Shown piece after piece: positions 44,394 through 56,645 of a stretch of 64,000 bases of DNA. A program made the translations under genes and the position numbers. The notes below the pieces were generated by a model that saw only the letters and a list, made by a program, of their open reading frames with translations, made no database searches and was not told the DNA's origin. The DNA lies in the NCBI RefSeq assembly GCF_043290135.1, contig NC_134710.1, forward strand, positions 199,925,692-199,989,691. The letters are read 5' to 3'. This stretch comes from Rhipicephalus microplus. Taxonomy: Eukaryota; Arthropoda; Arachnida; Ixodida; Ixodidae. Every line of letters starts with the position of its first letter. Within the stretch, counting starts at the first letter, position 1.

Positions 44394-46437
44394 TTTCCCG
44401 CTCGTACATGCCACGCAGAAACCGGTGCCTACAAGGCTACGTTGTATAGCCTTTTGTACTGTCATGCTCGTTTAAGCAAACTCGTTTAGGCAAACTCTGT
44501 TTTTACCATGATACCTGCTGTAACGAAATACAATTTAGAAATACAATGCATTCGTAGTATAAGTAGGAGCGTCACTGTTATAATATTTTTTCATCCAGCT
44601 GCTTGTGAACCCTGGACGTGTATTTCATTTGAAAATTATTCAAAAGTACAGGAAGTAAATAACACTTTTAACAAAACCTATAGAAAACCTCGGGGCACGA
44701 CTATTGCCCATAACTCAGAAAAAAATCAATAAAACATTCACGTGTGTGTCCGCGACTAACCCACAAACACTAAAAACTATTAAATTTTTGGAAGCTGTGA
44801 TTCATATTAGTTGTACGACTCGACCTACATACGCATCTGGTCTGCCGTTTAGCCGTACGCAAACGTTTGTCGCACCCTGTCATCGACTTTGGAGTGCTGC
44901 TTGCGCTCCCGTTTTGCCACAAAGCACCGTGACTCACTCAGGCAGCTTCCATTTATTCTCATCTTTATCGATCGTTTACTCGCACACCTTGTGTTCAAAT
45001 AATACATCTGTTCGTAACGTTGCAGGTAAACAAGGAAGAGATGAAAGATACTTGTGATTTTACTTTCAAAACTTCCTCATGAGTAGACCTTTAGTACAGG
45101 GCCAGAAAGTCTTTGTGTCCTCACAAGAGCTACACAACAAGTAGCTGTGAATGCACTTCCTCTAGCAAAGCAACGCAACAGCAGGCAGTGATTGCTGAGG
45201 CGACCTTTGGGGTCGTCAGACCTTTCTTCCTTACCAGGGCAAGTGCTCGTCGGCGCTCTCACCGGTGTTGACAGAGGCAAGCATTTGCATTGAGGTCCGA
45301 GCGATTATTCGGCGGAAGCAGCATAATATCATAAGTAACATGTTATTCCATATATTTAATCAGTAAAGCCAATAATAGCTTCATTTCACCCAGCGCTCAG
45401 ACTGTCAGATAAGATGAACAAGCAATGGTGTTGCACCAGATGCTTTTTTATCTACAATGGGTTGCTTTGTGTTTTTTTCCTTTCTATGATTTTCTTCGTG
45501 TATGTAGTGTGCGTGTGTGTGTCTTCACATCCCACGTATATATTTAAAGCAGCAGTATGTCCTATCAAGGCCAATGCTTGTTGTTTTGAATGTTCACGTC
45601 TGTTCATCAATCCACCCAGTCCGTACCCAGTAGTGATACAAATTCACAATGGTGTCGCTGGTTTTATTTTGCAAACTTGAACGTGTGGGTAAATGTTTTC
45701 AGTATTCTGACATCACTTCTCAGCCAAACAGGGTTATCATAAGCAGTAACGACGAACATTTATTTATTACGCGTAGTGCTTACTTTAACCGAGAAATAGT
45801 ATTTTTTACTTAAGCGGAAACCAGCTAGCTGGAATTTTCTTCACAGGAGAGAGGCAGGCGCACCGACAAGTGATTCCACAGCAAGCGGTTCGGAGAATCG
45901 TGCCAAGAATGTGTATTTCAGCAATATCGAACGCTATAACGTACGCGACACATGCAAAAAACCAAGAAAGAGATGGCGTATATAGTCCAACGGCCCCACC
46001 CTTTTACCGAACAAACTTTGGAACTAACAAGGGGTCTTCGATGTCTTTTTCAAGCCGCAATAGTGGCATTAACGTTTAGCAAAAGTATAAGGTATGCTGG
46101 TAGAGTATGTCTATGCAGTACTGCGAAGAACATCAACTTGGTAAGGGAGATATTGTATGCAATTATAGTACGTACGGCATGCGCAATACCTTGTGGAGGC
46201 GGGACTGGAATCGTTTTAATTGTCGCTTTGTCGATGCAAAAAGGTATAATTTATTATAAAATTGACAGGAAATGTGAATTATGCAATCTTATGCAATTTG
46301 TGGGAAAAGGAGGAGTATATTAAGTGTATTTTTTTCAATATCACAAAGTCATGGATGTCAGACTTGACGGTAAAGTAAAGCACACGTGTGCTTATGAAAT
46401 GCGAAGCACATTTTAGCGAACTTCGGTGACTTCGCCA
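44394..46437. other. 2 kb without a recognisable gene
   Basis: A 124-codon plus-strand frame at 45952-46323 has no recognisable domain and sits in AT-rich sequence. Confidence 0.5.
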
Positions 46438-47330
<893 letters not shown>

Positions 47331-47344
47331 ATTCCTACCACTGC

Positions 47345-48177
47345 TGGTGCTGCTATTGCAGATGTTAGTGGTGCCGTCGTTAAGCGACTATAAGCAGCAT
47401 ACTGACATCGTATCTAGATACGTAAGTGCACATATCTACTTGTTTGGAGTGTGTACTACGCCCGTCCTCTTCATAACGTTGTGCTGACTTTGAAGTGACA
47501 TATCAACCTTCCTGCTTCGTGCTTCGCATATCTTCAATTCCCATTGCACGTGACATCTGCCAATTTTTATTTGAGTAACGCTTCTAATCTGCGTTGGTAA
47601 ATTATACGTTGAAGTCTCCATTAAGGTTAGTCGCGAATGAAAACAATGCTACAGTGTAAATCTATGTGAGCTACAATTACTTTCGACCCATCGGCGGGGA
47701 ATCCGTTATTAATAAAATCAATATTGAAGTTTTCAGCCCGTTACATGTTTGACCTGTTACTTTTCACTCGTTATTATGTGTACGACGTTGGGAATGGAGA
47801 TGATGAAAGCCGTTCAAAAAAGATTAAAAATATTTGACCATGCAGATTCTCCAAGGAATCTATGACACACACACGCACACACACAAACACACATACAAGC
47901 CGACACACATATGCACAGATGGGCCGTAACACAGATAGAGCATCACCAAATGCTTAACATGAGGAAAAGACCTGTCATATCAATGTATACAAGGCCGCGG
48001 AGCATGTATGTTGAAAAATTTGCACAGTAATGGACGCTGTTAGACTGTTAACATGTTGTATGTTGCAGCAAGGTGGTGATATAAACTCGGGAATAATGTT
48101 TTGTCAACCCAACCACCAAAAATTCAGAAAACCTCTCCCCCAACCCCCCTCCCCCCCTCTAGCTATCCTTACTTTTC
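47345..48177. other. No gene seen
   Basis: Holds an imperfect (AC)n run (about 47866-47915) and a C-rich stretch (about 48137-48160). Confidence 0.5.
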
Positions 48178-48189
48178 CGGCTGCAATAT

Positions 48190-48326
48190 ATCCGTGTGCT
48201 CAGATTTGGGTGCACGTTAAAGAACCCCAGGTGGTCTAAATTTCCGGAGCCCTCCACTACGGCGTCTCTCATAATCATAGAGTAGTTTTGGGACGTTAAA
48301 CCCCACATATCAATCAATCAATCAAT
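48190..48326 (+). mobile_element. 5'-truncated Ruka-like SINE
   Basis: It begins at the CCGTGTGCTCAGATTTGG block, lacks the tRNA head and ends in (ATCA)n. It is flanked by CGGCTGCAATAT at 48178-48189 and 48327-48338. Confidence 0.95.
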
Positions 48327-48339
48327 CGGCTGCAATATG

Positions 48340-49355
48340 AATGGCTTGCAAAATACCATTATACTGCTCTTGAGGCTAGATGACGCTTCCTAAGCCAGGA
48401 AAAATCACATAAACATAGGACAGCTACCAATGCTGCCTTGAAGTTCCCACGCTTGACGGCATAAGGTCATAGACATACCTAACGTCATAAAAGGTCTATA
48501 TGACTATTCATGGCAAACATAGAATACTTTGTGTTCTGTGGGATAATTGAACTTACCAGGGCATGGTTAGCGGAGTTTCATTGAGCTTGAGTGATCGGAA
48601 TACCAAAATACTCGTTGCAATCCGTCGCGTCCACTGACACACCGGTGGAAAGGGAGGGGGGGGGAGTTTGAATTTTAAAAATGCTATGTTCTTTTTTTTA
48701 CTGAAAACATTGTGCATGTCTTGTCTTCTCTTCATACCTTGTGCACCCACCGTCTAGAACTGACTTTGATAATTAGGAACTGAAATAATCTTGACCATGC
48801 ACTTTTTCATTGTCTTAATTATGTACCATGGTAATAATTTTCTCTATAAATGATGTACCACCCGGGCACTGCATTGATGACAAAGAGGGTCTCCACAAAT
48901 TGTTACCTAGTCTGCATGTAGTAAGTGTTTTCCCTTAACATGCATTTGCAATATATGCACTGTTTCCTGGATGCCTAAACTGATATGTAATAAGCATAAT
49001 AATATCACTGCCATAATACATGCGCTAATATACCTTATGGTTAGGGTTGAAACCTTGCTTCTCAACATGCTAATAATATGTTGATTATCACAATTAGCTA
49101 TAATAATTTCTTAAGAGCAATTTTAGAGTATAAGGTTTCTGTGAAGGGGGGGGGGATACAGTGATCAGCACAGCTTACTCGGCCAAGCCTTACGCGCAAA
49201 TTTGTGGAGGGTGCTGTAAAATAAAAAAAGACCTTTAGCTATCGCACCTACAATCTGTAGCCAATTATTGCTCTTTCAATGCCTGGTTAGACTATTTCAT
49301 TTGTAGCGGGTCACGCTTTGTTCGTTCCTTGAAGTTTTCAGGGTTTATAGATCAG
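48340..49355. other. No gene seen
   Basis: AT-rich with short G-runs at about 48656-48664 and 49146-49154. Confidence 0.5.
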
Positions 49356-49420
49356 TGAATGGATGAACTTTATTTGGTGCTTCGGAACGTGCTTTAGGAC
49401 GTTGCGGGCCGCTCCCACGT

Positions 49421-50230
49421 TTAAACAGGAACACCAAGTCTCTCTGCTGCGTCGCGGGCCCGATGAACTGCCCATAGTTGCCGTTCAAGTCCGCAGCTTC
49501 CAACAGCACCCTCCCATTTAGACAGCGTGATGACTTCCCCGCAGCGTAACTCAGGGCACAGCCAGAGCATATGTTCTAAAGTAGCTATATCGTGGCAGTA
49601 GGAACATGTATTAGCTGGCTGTGTTTCAGAATAATTTTTGTTCAATAGCTCGGGATCAGGGTACGCCCCAACCTGAAGAAGCCTGAGTGTCAGAGCGTGA
49701 GGTCGGCTTAGTTTTCTGTGTGGTGACGGGTACTGTGTCCGTGCCATGTAAAAATGTTTTGTCAATTTATTATACCAGGTTAGAGGGTCACGGTTCTGCA
49801 ATACATCAGCGCCGCGTTGCCCCATAGCTACGCGGTTTACTACTCCTCGCGCAGCAATGTGGGCTGACTCGTTGAGATTGGGCGGGGCTCCCTCAATGCG
49901 TCCCATATGAGCTGGGAACCAAACGAGTGTATGTGGCTCGATGTCTTTGTCCCGAAGAGTTCGCAAAGCTAGTTCTGATATTGTTCTCTTGGCAAATGCT
50001 CGGACCTCTGATCTCGAGTCGCTTTAAATTGTGAACCTCTTGTTACCTAGCAAGACCAACGCAATCCCCACTTGCTCTGATATTTCAGCCACCACCGTCT
50101 CGACCATTGTCGAGTTGGTGACACAACCTCGTGGTTCATGCTCACTGCCGCATACGCCTTCCCCTCGGAATATCGGGCTACATCGATGAAGCAGCAGTCC
50201 CCGGCATGTTCTTGAGAGTTTTGTAGTAGA
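49421..50230 (-). pseudogene. LINE RNase H and C-terminal zinc knuckle
   Basis: RNase H begins near 50230 (DCCFIDVARYSEGKAYAAVS, first Asp region) and, after disrupted codons, continues in an open block from 49966: LVWFPAHMGR and NLNESAHIAARG are the last RNase H motifs. The tail has CSYCHDIATLEHMLWLC, a CX2C-H-C knuckle, and ends at 49421. Confidence 0.85.
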
Positions 50231-50770
50231 GCCTTTGCCCTAGCCTACCTTCTATTTTCGTGGTGCTCCGGGTGAACATTTCATGAGGTGGGGACAACGG
50301 TGATTTGTTCTAGCTGTTGACGAAAAATGCTGTAGAAACGAGATTTGGTTTCCATCGATGGAATCCCCAGCTCCCGCAGCATGATTCTACCGGAACGCGT
50401 AGTTGGCATCCTGGCGAATCACGCTTTCTCCAGTGCCTCTGCCATTTTTTCCAGCCTGTTGTGCATGCCGAGACGGAACAGTATATCCATGTTTGTGTAC
50501 ATAGGAAGCCCGACAGCTCTCTTGATAGCCTTTCTGATTAACGTGTAGAGCTTATCGCGCTCTCAGCTCTGCCAGTTGGTCATGGCTGCAACGTAGGTGA
50601 AACGGCACATACCGAAGGCGTGCTCCAACTTTACAAGGTTATCTTCTCCCAGTCCCTTTTGCTAGTAGGCAACCCTTCTTATTAATCAGATGGCATTTTG
50701 TCAGTTTTTTGGTGAGACTTGTGACCGCCTCGTTATTGGAGATGTTCGACTGGATGTTCATACCCAGAAC

Positions 50771-52041
50771 TCAGAGGGAGTCGCCTCTGGAGATCAAGCT
50801 GCCCTCACCTGTCCTAAGAGTGATTTCAGTATTCTCTAATGACTTCCACCTTTTTGGTTTGGGGCCCCTGCGCTTGGGCCTATACAGAAGCAGTTCCGGT
50901 TTCTGCGGCGAGCACCGAAGAGCAGTTGGTTTAAGATAGCTTTCCGTTAACTTAGTAGCTTCCTGTAACACAGCCTCTGTTCATTCATCGCTACCACTGG
51001 TACACTATATGGTGATGTCGTCAGCATAGATGGTATGAATAATGCCATTGTCTTCGGAGAGTCTTTGAGACAGACCAGTCATGACGAGGTTAAAGAGAAT
51101 CAGGGATAGTACTGAGCCTTGTGGCGTCCATCTGAACCCAAGCTTTACTAAATCCGAAACAAGATCGCCCATTGTGAGTATAGCCTTTCTGTCAGTCAAG
51201 AATAATTTTATGTAGTCGTGGAAGCACTTGCCAAACCCAAGGCTTGAGATCGGACTCAGCACGAACTGGTGCAGAACATTGTCAAAGGCCCTCTATAAGT
51301 CCCGTGCCAATATGACTATTTTGTCCCCTGTGTTTGTATCAATAACTTGGTATTTTATTAGCTTCATGGCGTCTTGCGTCGAGATGCCCGCCCTGAAGCC
51401 TGTCATGTTGTGGGGATAAATGGCGCCTTTTTCTAGGTATCGGGTAACCCTGTTCAGGATAGCATGTTCAGTCACCTTACTTACGCATGATGTCAGGAAG
51501 ATGGGCCGGAGCTGGTCAAGTCTGGGAGGTTTGCCCGGTTTGGGGATGAGGATGGTGGTGGCCGTCTTCCACATCTCTGGGACACTGCCACTCTTCCACA
51601 CCTGGTTGAGGGTATCCGTCAGGTACTCAACCGACCTGTCATCCAGGTTTCTAAAGCCTTGATGATGATCTTATTAAGACCTGGGGCTGACCTGCTATTT
51701 AAGTCATGCTTTCTAATCTCCTCACTTTCAAATTCTGCGTCCCGTTCTAGTAAAGCACCCCCTCGGTAAACGGGAGCCGGAGGTGGTGGGCCTGAAGCGA
51801 TTGGCAAGTACTTCCCAATCAGTTCTGCCAGTACCTCATTGTCCGAGGGTTCTTGTCTAGCTGCATGAATTGTGCGAGTCAGCGTGCACCTCTGGTTCGA
51901 TTTGGCGTTGTTGTCATCCGACAGGTGCTTTAGGAGGTTCCAAGGACCTGCTCTGCGCCTCTTCCCGTCTACCAAATTGCAAATATTGTACCATTGTTGT
52001 TTAAAGAGGACCTTACAGTGTTCCTCAATGCTTCTGTTCAC
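50771..52041 (-). pseudogene. LINE reverse transcriptase, in four broken blocks
   Basis: Block 51619-52041 has the RT N-terminal part (SRSAPGLNKIIIKALE). Block 51293-51601 has VPEMWKTATTILIPKPGKP and RPIFLTSCVSKVTEHAILNR. Block 51005-51262 has the RT palm with PQGSVLSLILFNLVM and an intact YADD. Block 50771-50971 is the thumb region. Each change of block implies a shift or stop. Confidence 0.85.
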
Positions 52042-52711
52042 CTTGAAAATCTTCTTGCGAAGCCAGCGATTGAGGCGCTGCCTTTTGCACCTGGCCAGGA
52101 GGGACTGTTTGGCTTCGAGAAGATGATGTCCCTTTTTTCGACAGCAGGTCCGTGGTGACTTCCTTGGTGGTAGCCAGGATGCCGTCTCTTATCTGTAGCG
52201 TCCAGTGTTCCAGGTCAAGCTTCTCCTCATCCTCAGACTTTTCTTCTCTTACTTTGCGGAACAAGTCCCATTCAGTCACTCTGAACTTACGTGGTCTTTT
52301 TTGTCCAATTTGCAGCACACAAGTGAGGAGGTAATGGTCGCTGCCAAAATCCACGTTGAGGTTAGACCACTTCACCTCCGCCCCGTTCCGGACGAAAGTG
52401 AGGTCTGGTTTTGTGTCCCTATTAGACGAAGTGCCACAACTTGTAGGAAACGCAGGGTCTGTTACGAGTACTGGGTCATGGTTCGACGCCTCCTTCCACA
52501 GGGCCTCCCTCTTATGAGTGTCGTACGGATAGCGCCAAGCATGATAGGGTGCATTAAAGTCACCCGCTACAATCAGGGGGGAATCTCTGGACAACTGTAT
52601 GGCCTTGGATAGAAAAACCTTGAAGCGCTGTCTGAAGTCCTTAGGGCTGCTGTATACATTGAGAATGAAAATGCTTTCGTTATAAATAGATCTAGGGATC
52701 AATACTATCAA
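52025..52711 (-). pseudogene. LINE endonuclease, N-terminally truncated
   Basis: About 228 codons with LNVYSSPKD, LIVAGDFNAPYHAW (GDFNAPH-type catalytic region), KPDLTFVRN and FGSDHYLL. The first strand and the catalytic Glu are missing, as expected for a 5'-truncated insertion. Confidence 0.88.
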
Positions 52712-52714
52712 TAT

Positions 52715-52986
52715 GAGCTTGATTTTGCACGACCCTGCATGGGCGAAAGTAAGAATTGAATTTAAGAGCTCGCTTTTTTGCTTGACGCAACCTCTGTGAA
52801 CACCAACAGACAGCGAAGCCGAGGAATATATAATGACGTTTTGGAGGCTCTTTTAGCGGTAGTCTACTATTTACTATATAAATCTTAAGAGAGTAAGTCG
52901 ACGAAAAGACAACTTGCTGCCTGCAGGAACCAAACCCGCAACTTTCGGATGACACACCCCTTGCTCTACCAAACTACCGTCACGCG
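52715..52986 (-). mobile_element. tRNA-derived SINE, second family
   Basis: The minus strand from 52986 reads GTTTGGTAGAGCAAGG (A box) and GCGGGTTTGGTTCCTGC (B box), then the family mark CAGCAAGTTGTCTTTTCGTC. It abuts the truncated 5' end of the LINE. Confidence 0.72.
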
Positions 52987-53175
52987 TTCGTGACTCTCAT
53001 TTGCAAAAAAAAAAAAATTATTTCACATCTGGTGTCAAGACTTCATTTGGCGTCGGCTAACACTTCGAGGTATGTATGCACAGAAATGTGAAAGCACGCT
53101 GGCGGGCTAGTTAGCTTACCATGCTAAGTTTTAATGGTGCGACTAAACTGACAACGCACCACACACACAGCAGTG

Positions 53176-53312
53176 TGTAAGTGTTTGTGTGTGTGTGTGT
53201 ATGTGTGTGTGCGTGTGTGTGTGTGTGCGTGTGTGTGTATGTGTGTGTGCGCACGCGTGTGTGTGTGTTCGTGTACGTGTGTGTGTGCGTGCGTGTGTGT
53301 GTGTGTGTGTTT
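53176..53312. repeat. Imperfect (GT)n microsatellite
   Basis: About 135 bp of GT repeats with regular GC and AT interruptions, just upstream of a SINE head. Confidence 0.95.
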
Positions 53313-53349
53313 TAGCAAGAGAAATTCCCGTTTATGCGGATAGGATAAC

Positions 53350-53520
53350 GTCCGCTCCCATAGCTCAATTAGTGGAGCAGTGGGAGCGTTGTCCGAACGT
53401 TGCAGTCTTGAACCTGCTAGCAGCAAGTTCTCTTTTCGCCCTCTTTACTTTCTTGGCATATATATTACAATTACTACAATTTCCTTAAGAAATACGCAAA
53501 TACCATTCTCTGCACCTTCA
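53350..53520 (+). mobile_element. tRNA-derived SINE, second family
   Basis: Head CCATAGCTCAATTAGTGGAGC (A box), weak B box in AGTCTTGAACCTGC, then CAGCAAGTTCTCTTTTCGCC and a TTTACTTTCTTGG body. It shares the CAGCAAGTT-TCTTTTCG junction with the minus-strand copy at 52715-52986. Confidence 0.7.
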
Positions 53521-53524
53521 CTCT

Positions 53525-55116
53525 CTCCGTTGTCTGTCAATTTTTATTTCTTGAAAATGCTATTTTGGCCGGTCATATCAGTTGTTCATTAAATAATATC
53601 TAGCCAAAAGATAGCTAGCTACAAATTCTAACGAAAGCAATCAGCCAAATGTATTTTGTTAATAGTTTCACGAAGTCAACGCTCATCATCTGTCATGCTG
53701 TGCAAAAGCAGAAAGGACGCAAGATTGGTAGAAATTAGCGGAGATTCTATACGGCCGAACGAGCCTATAGAGTGGACACTGTTAACTACAGCCAATGAGC
53801 TTGCTAGTGCACTCATGTAGGTTATCCACGATGAACTGCAAGCATTTCACAAACCTGTATGCAATCAAGAAATATAGTCAAAAATAACGTTGTAATTTTT
53901 TGTTCCTTATGGTGAGGCCGCTGGTACTTTCACACATATTTGTTCAGGCAATGCCAGACAAATAAAAGTCAGTGAGGGAGATATGTATAATGGTATAGGC
54001 GATTAAGAATTTCTGCGTAACAACGGCATCAATATTTACTAGTAAATAAAGTATCTTACATGTAAAAATATCTTAGCATAACATGCCAGAAAAAAACTAT
54101 AACTTTACTTTTCGCAAGCGCTCACTCACACAAAGTCACAAAGCAAATAAAGCACGTTTGAAAAGTTATGCACTCAACTCTGCGTTTTCAAACCTTTGTG
54201 AGCAGTATGCCAGCCATAACCAAAAGAATACTAGGCAGTGGACACGAAATCTTTCCAAAGTTATATGCAGCGTTTGCCTTTTGTGTTGCATTCATTCCGA
54301 AGGCAGGAAGCACTGCTCCTTTTTTTTTCACCAACGAATTGTGTGAGCTCTAAAAACAGCAACGGACCTACCACATTGCCACCAGAGAAACTCTTTTCTT
54401 CCGAAACGTGCGTCACACATTGTCGAGCCCACCATTGATGCTTCGCCTTTGTCTATTCCGTAGCAGTTTTTCGTGTATTTTATTTTTTGCTGTTTCTTTC
54501 AATAGTACAATAGCAGACACTCTCCTGCGTTCGGAAGTAGGCAGCTCAAAGTGGCTATTTCTCTCCTCAGTAGTGATGAAAAGATTCGTATATAGCCTTG
54601 CGAACTGGCGAAAAACGTCTTTAAAGTCACGGAAAGGCATTGACGAACGCCATACATGCTTATCTTAGGAATCTGTAGCGGGGATGCAAATCCATGAAAC
54701 TACGTATTTGAAAGGAAGTTTCCCATGCGTCAATCTTCCATTGCGGTAAAAAATAGTGACAAATTTGAGTTGTTGCATAGAAAAGTGTTCCTAGTGCATT
54801 TTGCGACTGTCCATTAGCACAATGAATACCTTCTCACTACACTTGATGGAACTGAATAGAGACTAGTGCCATAAGGTATGACTAAGCAAGAAATTACCTC
54901 GAGTAAGGAGACTACTTGAAAAAATAAAGATGTAGCTGAAGAACTCCTGAACTTTAACGTTCCTAAGTGAAAGTGGTGCTATAGTTTCCCTTCGTGCGAG
55001 GTTGGGGGAAAAGAACCCATTATTTTAAACCATATCAGGTAAAAACATTTTGATCATGAGGGACTGTTTAGCCCTACAAAAATTCAAATTTTGCCAACTG
55101 AGGACTGTTCTTTTGA
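53525..55116. other. 1.6 kb without a recognisable gene
   Basis: AT-rich, short frames only. Confidence 0.5.
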
Positions 55117-55130
55117 TGAACTAAGTCTAT

Positions 55131-55270
55131 CAGGACGTCTTGAGGGGCTAGTTGGTTCATTCTATTCAGGTAAAAAAATTGCGCTGAAATAGAACAGATT
55201 GCGCTCGATCTGTTTAAGTGTTCCTTCTTTGTGGTGTCCTTTCTATTTCAGCGCAATTTTTTTTTTTACC
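55131..55270. mobile_element. 140-bp fold-back insertion
   Basis: A 14-bp direct repeat TGAACTAAGTCTAT (55117-55130 and 55271-55284) brackets 140 bp. Inside, 55165-55194 and 55241-55274 are near-perfect inverted arms of about 30 bp (ATTGCGCTGAAATAGAA core) around a loop of about 46 nt; the right arm has extra T residues. It has no coding capacity and no tRNA-like boxes. Confidence 0.75.
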
Positions 55271-55284
55271 TGAACTAAGTCTAT

Positions 55285-56375
55285 AAACGCAAAATTGTTC
55301 GTGCAAGTATTATTTGTGTCTGCCCTCGCGTTCAGGTTTATTCCGAATGAAATGGCGCACAACGTAGCTCCGCGTCTCATGTTTCGAGTCGTCTCATGAG
55401 AAGCACCCACCCGAAAAGATAGTTTCGCAGCTGTATAGAAATGGAAATATTAGCTCACTAAAATGTTTAACATTTCTCAGTATTATCTAATGCAAATTTG
55501 GTAGTAGCCTCCACCTGATCTCAAGCTAAATTGGGCCAAGTAACTTCAAAGGCAGCAGCTGCAAACGTGAACATACCCCATATAGCTGCATTATATTCAA
55601 CTAACCTATATGTCAAGATTCTGAGACCAGACTAACGCGGAATTACATCCTAAGGACATGTCCAGAATTGATCAGCAATAGTGCGGTCATGACCTCGAAA
55701 TAAGGCATTCGGTTGCATTCATAAACTGCGTTGCTCCGTCGCGGGTCGCACCAGCAACTGGGAGCAGACACGGTCTCTCTAATAGCTCCTAAGTGGAAGC
55801 CCAGCTTACCAACCTCCAGGAAATAATGAAGTTATACCCTCTCGTTCTCTCTCTCTCTCTTTCAAGCATTATTTGTAAGAACATGCTACTCTGAATATTC
55901 ATTCCGAAAGTAGGAGGCCAATGACAAATGGTACTGAGGAAAATGGACAATCGATTTTGTCGATCGTATAACCAAACCTTTTTCTCTGGCATATTGATTT
56001 CTTATGAGCTCTGACCTCCTGATCTCAATAATAAGCATAGAATCCGGCACAGACTACTGACAACACGTGATAAAGAGTAGTATTGTAATAAATGTATTGA
56101 AATCTGTAGGGGATAGTTTTATGAAAAAGTGAACCTGCGTTTTTTGTGCATAAGCAAGAGCAGTATTTACAAAGCCCGTCTTCGTACCTCCTTCTGGCCA
56201 CTTGATAGGTCACGATGGCTAATATATCCATAATTTACTTTATCGCGCAACTATTATTATACAATCTTTGTGAGTGCGGGTCCTGTATTTTACGAGTATT
56301 ATATTCTGATACCGTATTGATTACTTTTGAAATAAGTCCTCCACGATCAAATGTACGACAGTATATTAGGTCACG
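55285..56375. other. No gene seen
   Basis: Holds a short (CT)n run at about 55843-55862 only. Confidence 0.5.
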
Positions 56376-56388
56376 CAATTCTAATTTA

Positions 56389-56632
56389 GCCCCGCCGCGG
56401 TGGTCTAGTGGCTAAGGTACTCGGCTGCTGACCCGCAGGGCGCGGGTTCATATCCCGGCTGCGGCGGCTGCATTTCCGATGGAGGCGGAAATGTTGTAGG
56501 CCCGTGTACTCAGATTTGGGTGCACGTTAAAGAACCCCAGGTGGTCTAAATTTCCGGAGCCCTCCACTACGGCGTCTCTCATAATCATGTAGTGGTTTTG
56601 GGACGTTAAACCCCACATATCAATCAATCAAT
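56389..56632 (+). mobile_element. Ruka-like SINE, full length
   Basis: The best-kept copy: head GCCCCGCCGCGGTGGTCTAG, B box GGGTTCATATCCC, full body and (ATCA)n tail. The 13-bp CAATTCTAATTTA flanks it at 56376-56388 and 56633-56645. Confidence 0.96.
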
Positions 56633-56645
56633 CAATTCTAATTTA

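Larger units (their letters stand above)
49360..52711 (-). mobile_element. I-like LINE (EN-RT-RNase H), 5'-truncated and broken
   Basis: Minus-strand LINE with an endonuclease, RT, RNase H and a terminal zinc knuckle, an order typical of the I superfamily. The endonuclease starts in mid-domain at about 52711, so the 5' end is truncated. The 3' end carries AATAAA (minus strand, about 49369-49374) shortly before its end near 49360. Several shifts and stops divide the frame. Confidence 0.9.

Noticed and set aside
45952..46323. 124-codon plus-strand frame as a small gene
   Set aside because: No domain, no good start context, AT-rich, and such a length is expected by chance in 64 kb.
52918..52986. 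True tRNA gene on the minus strand
   Set aside because: The cloverleaf is incomplete and the head continues into a body shared with 53350-53520, so it is a SINE head.
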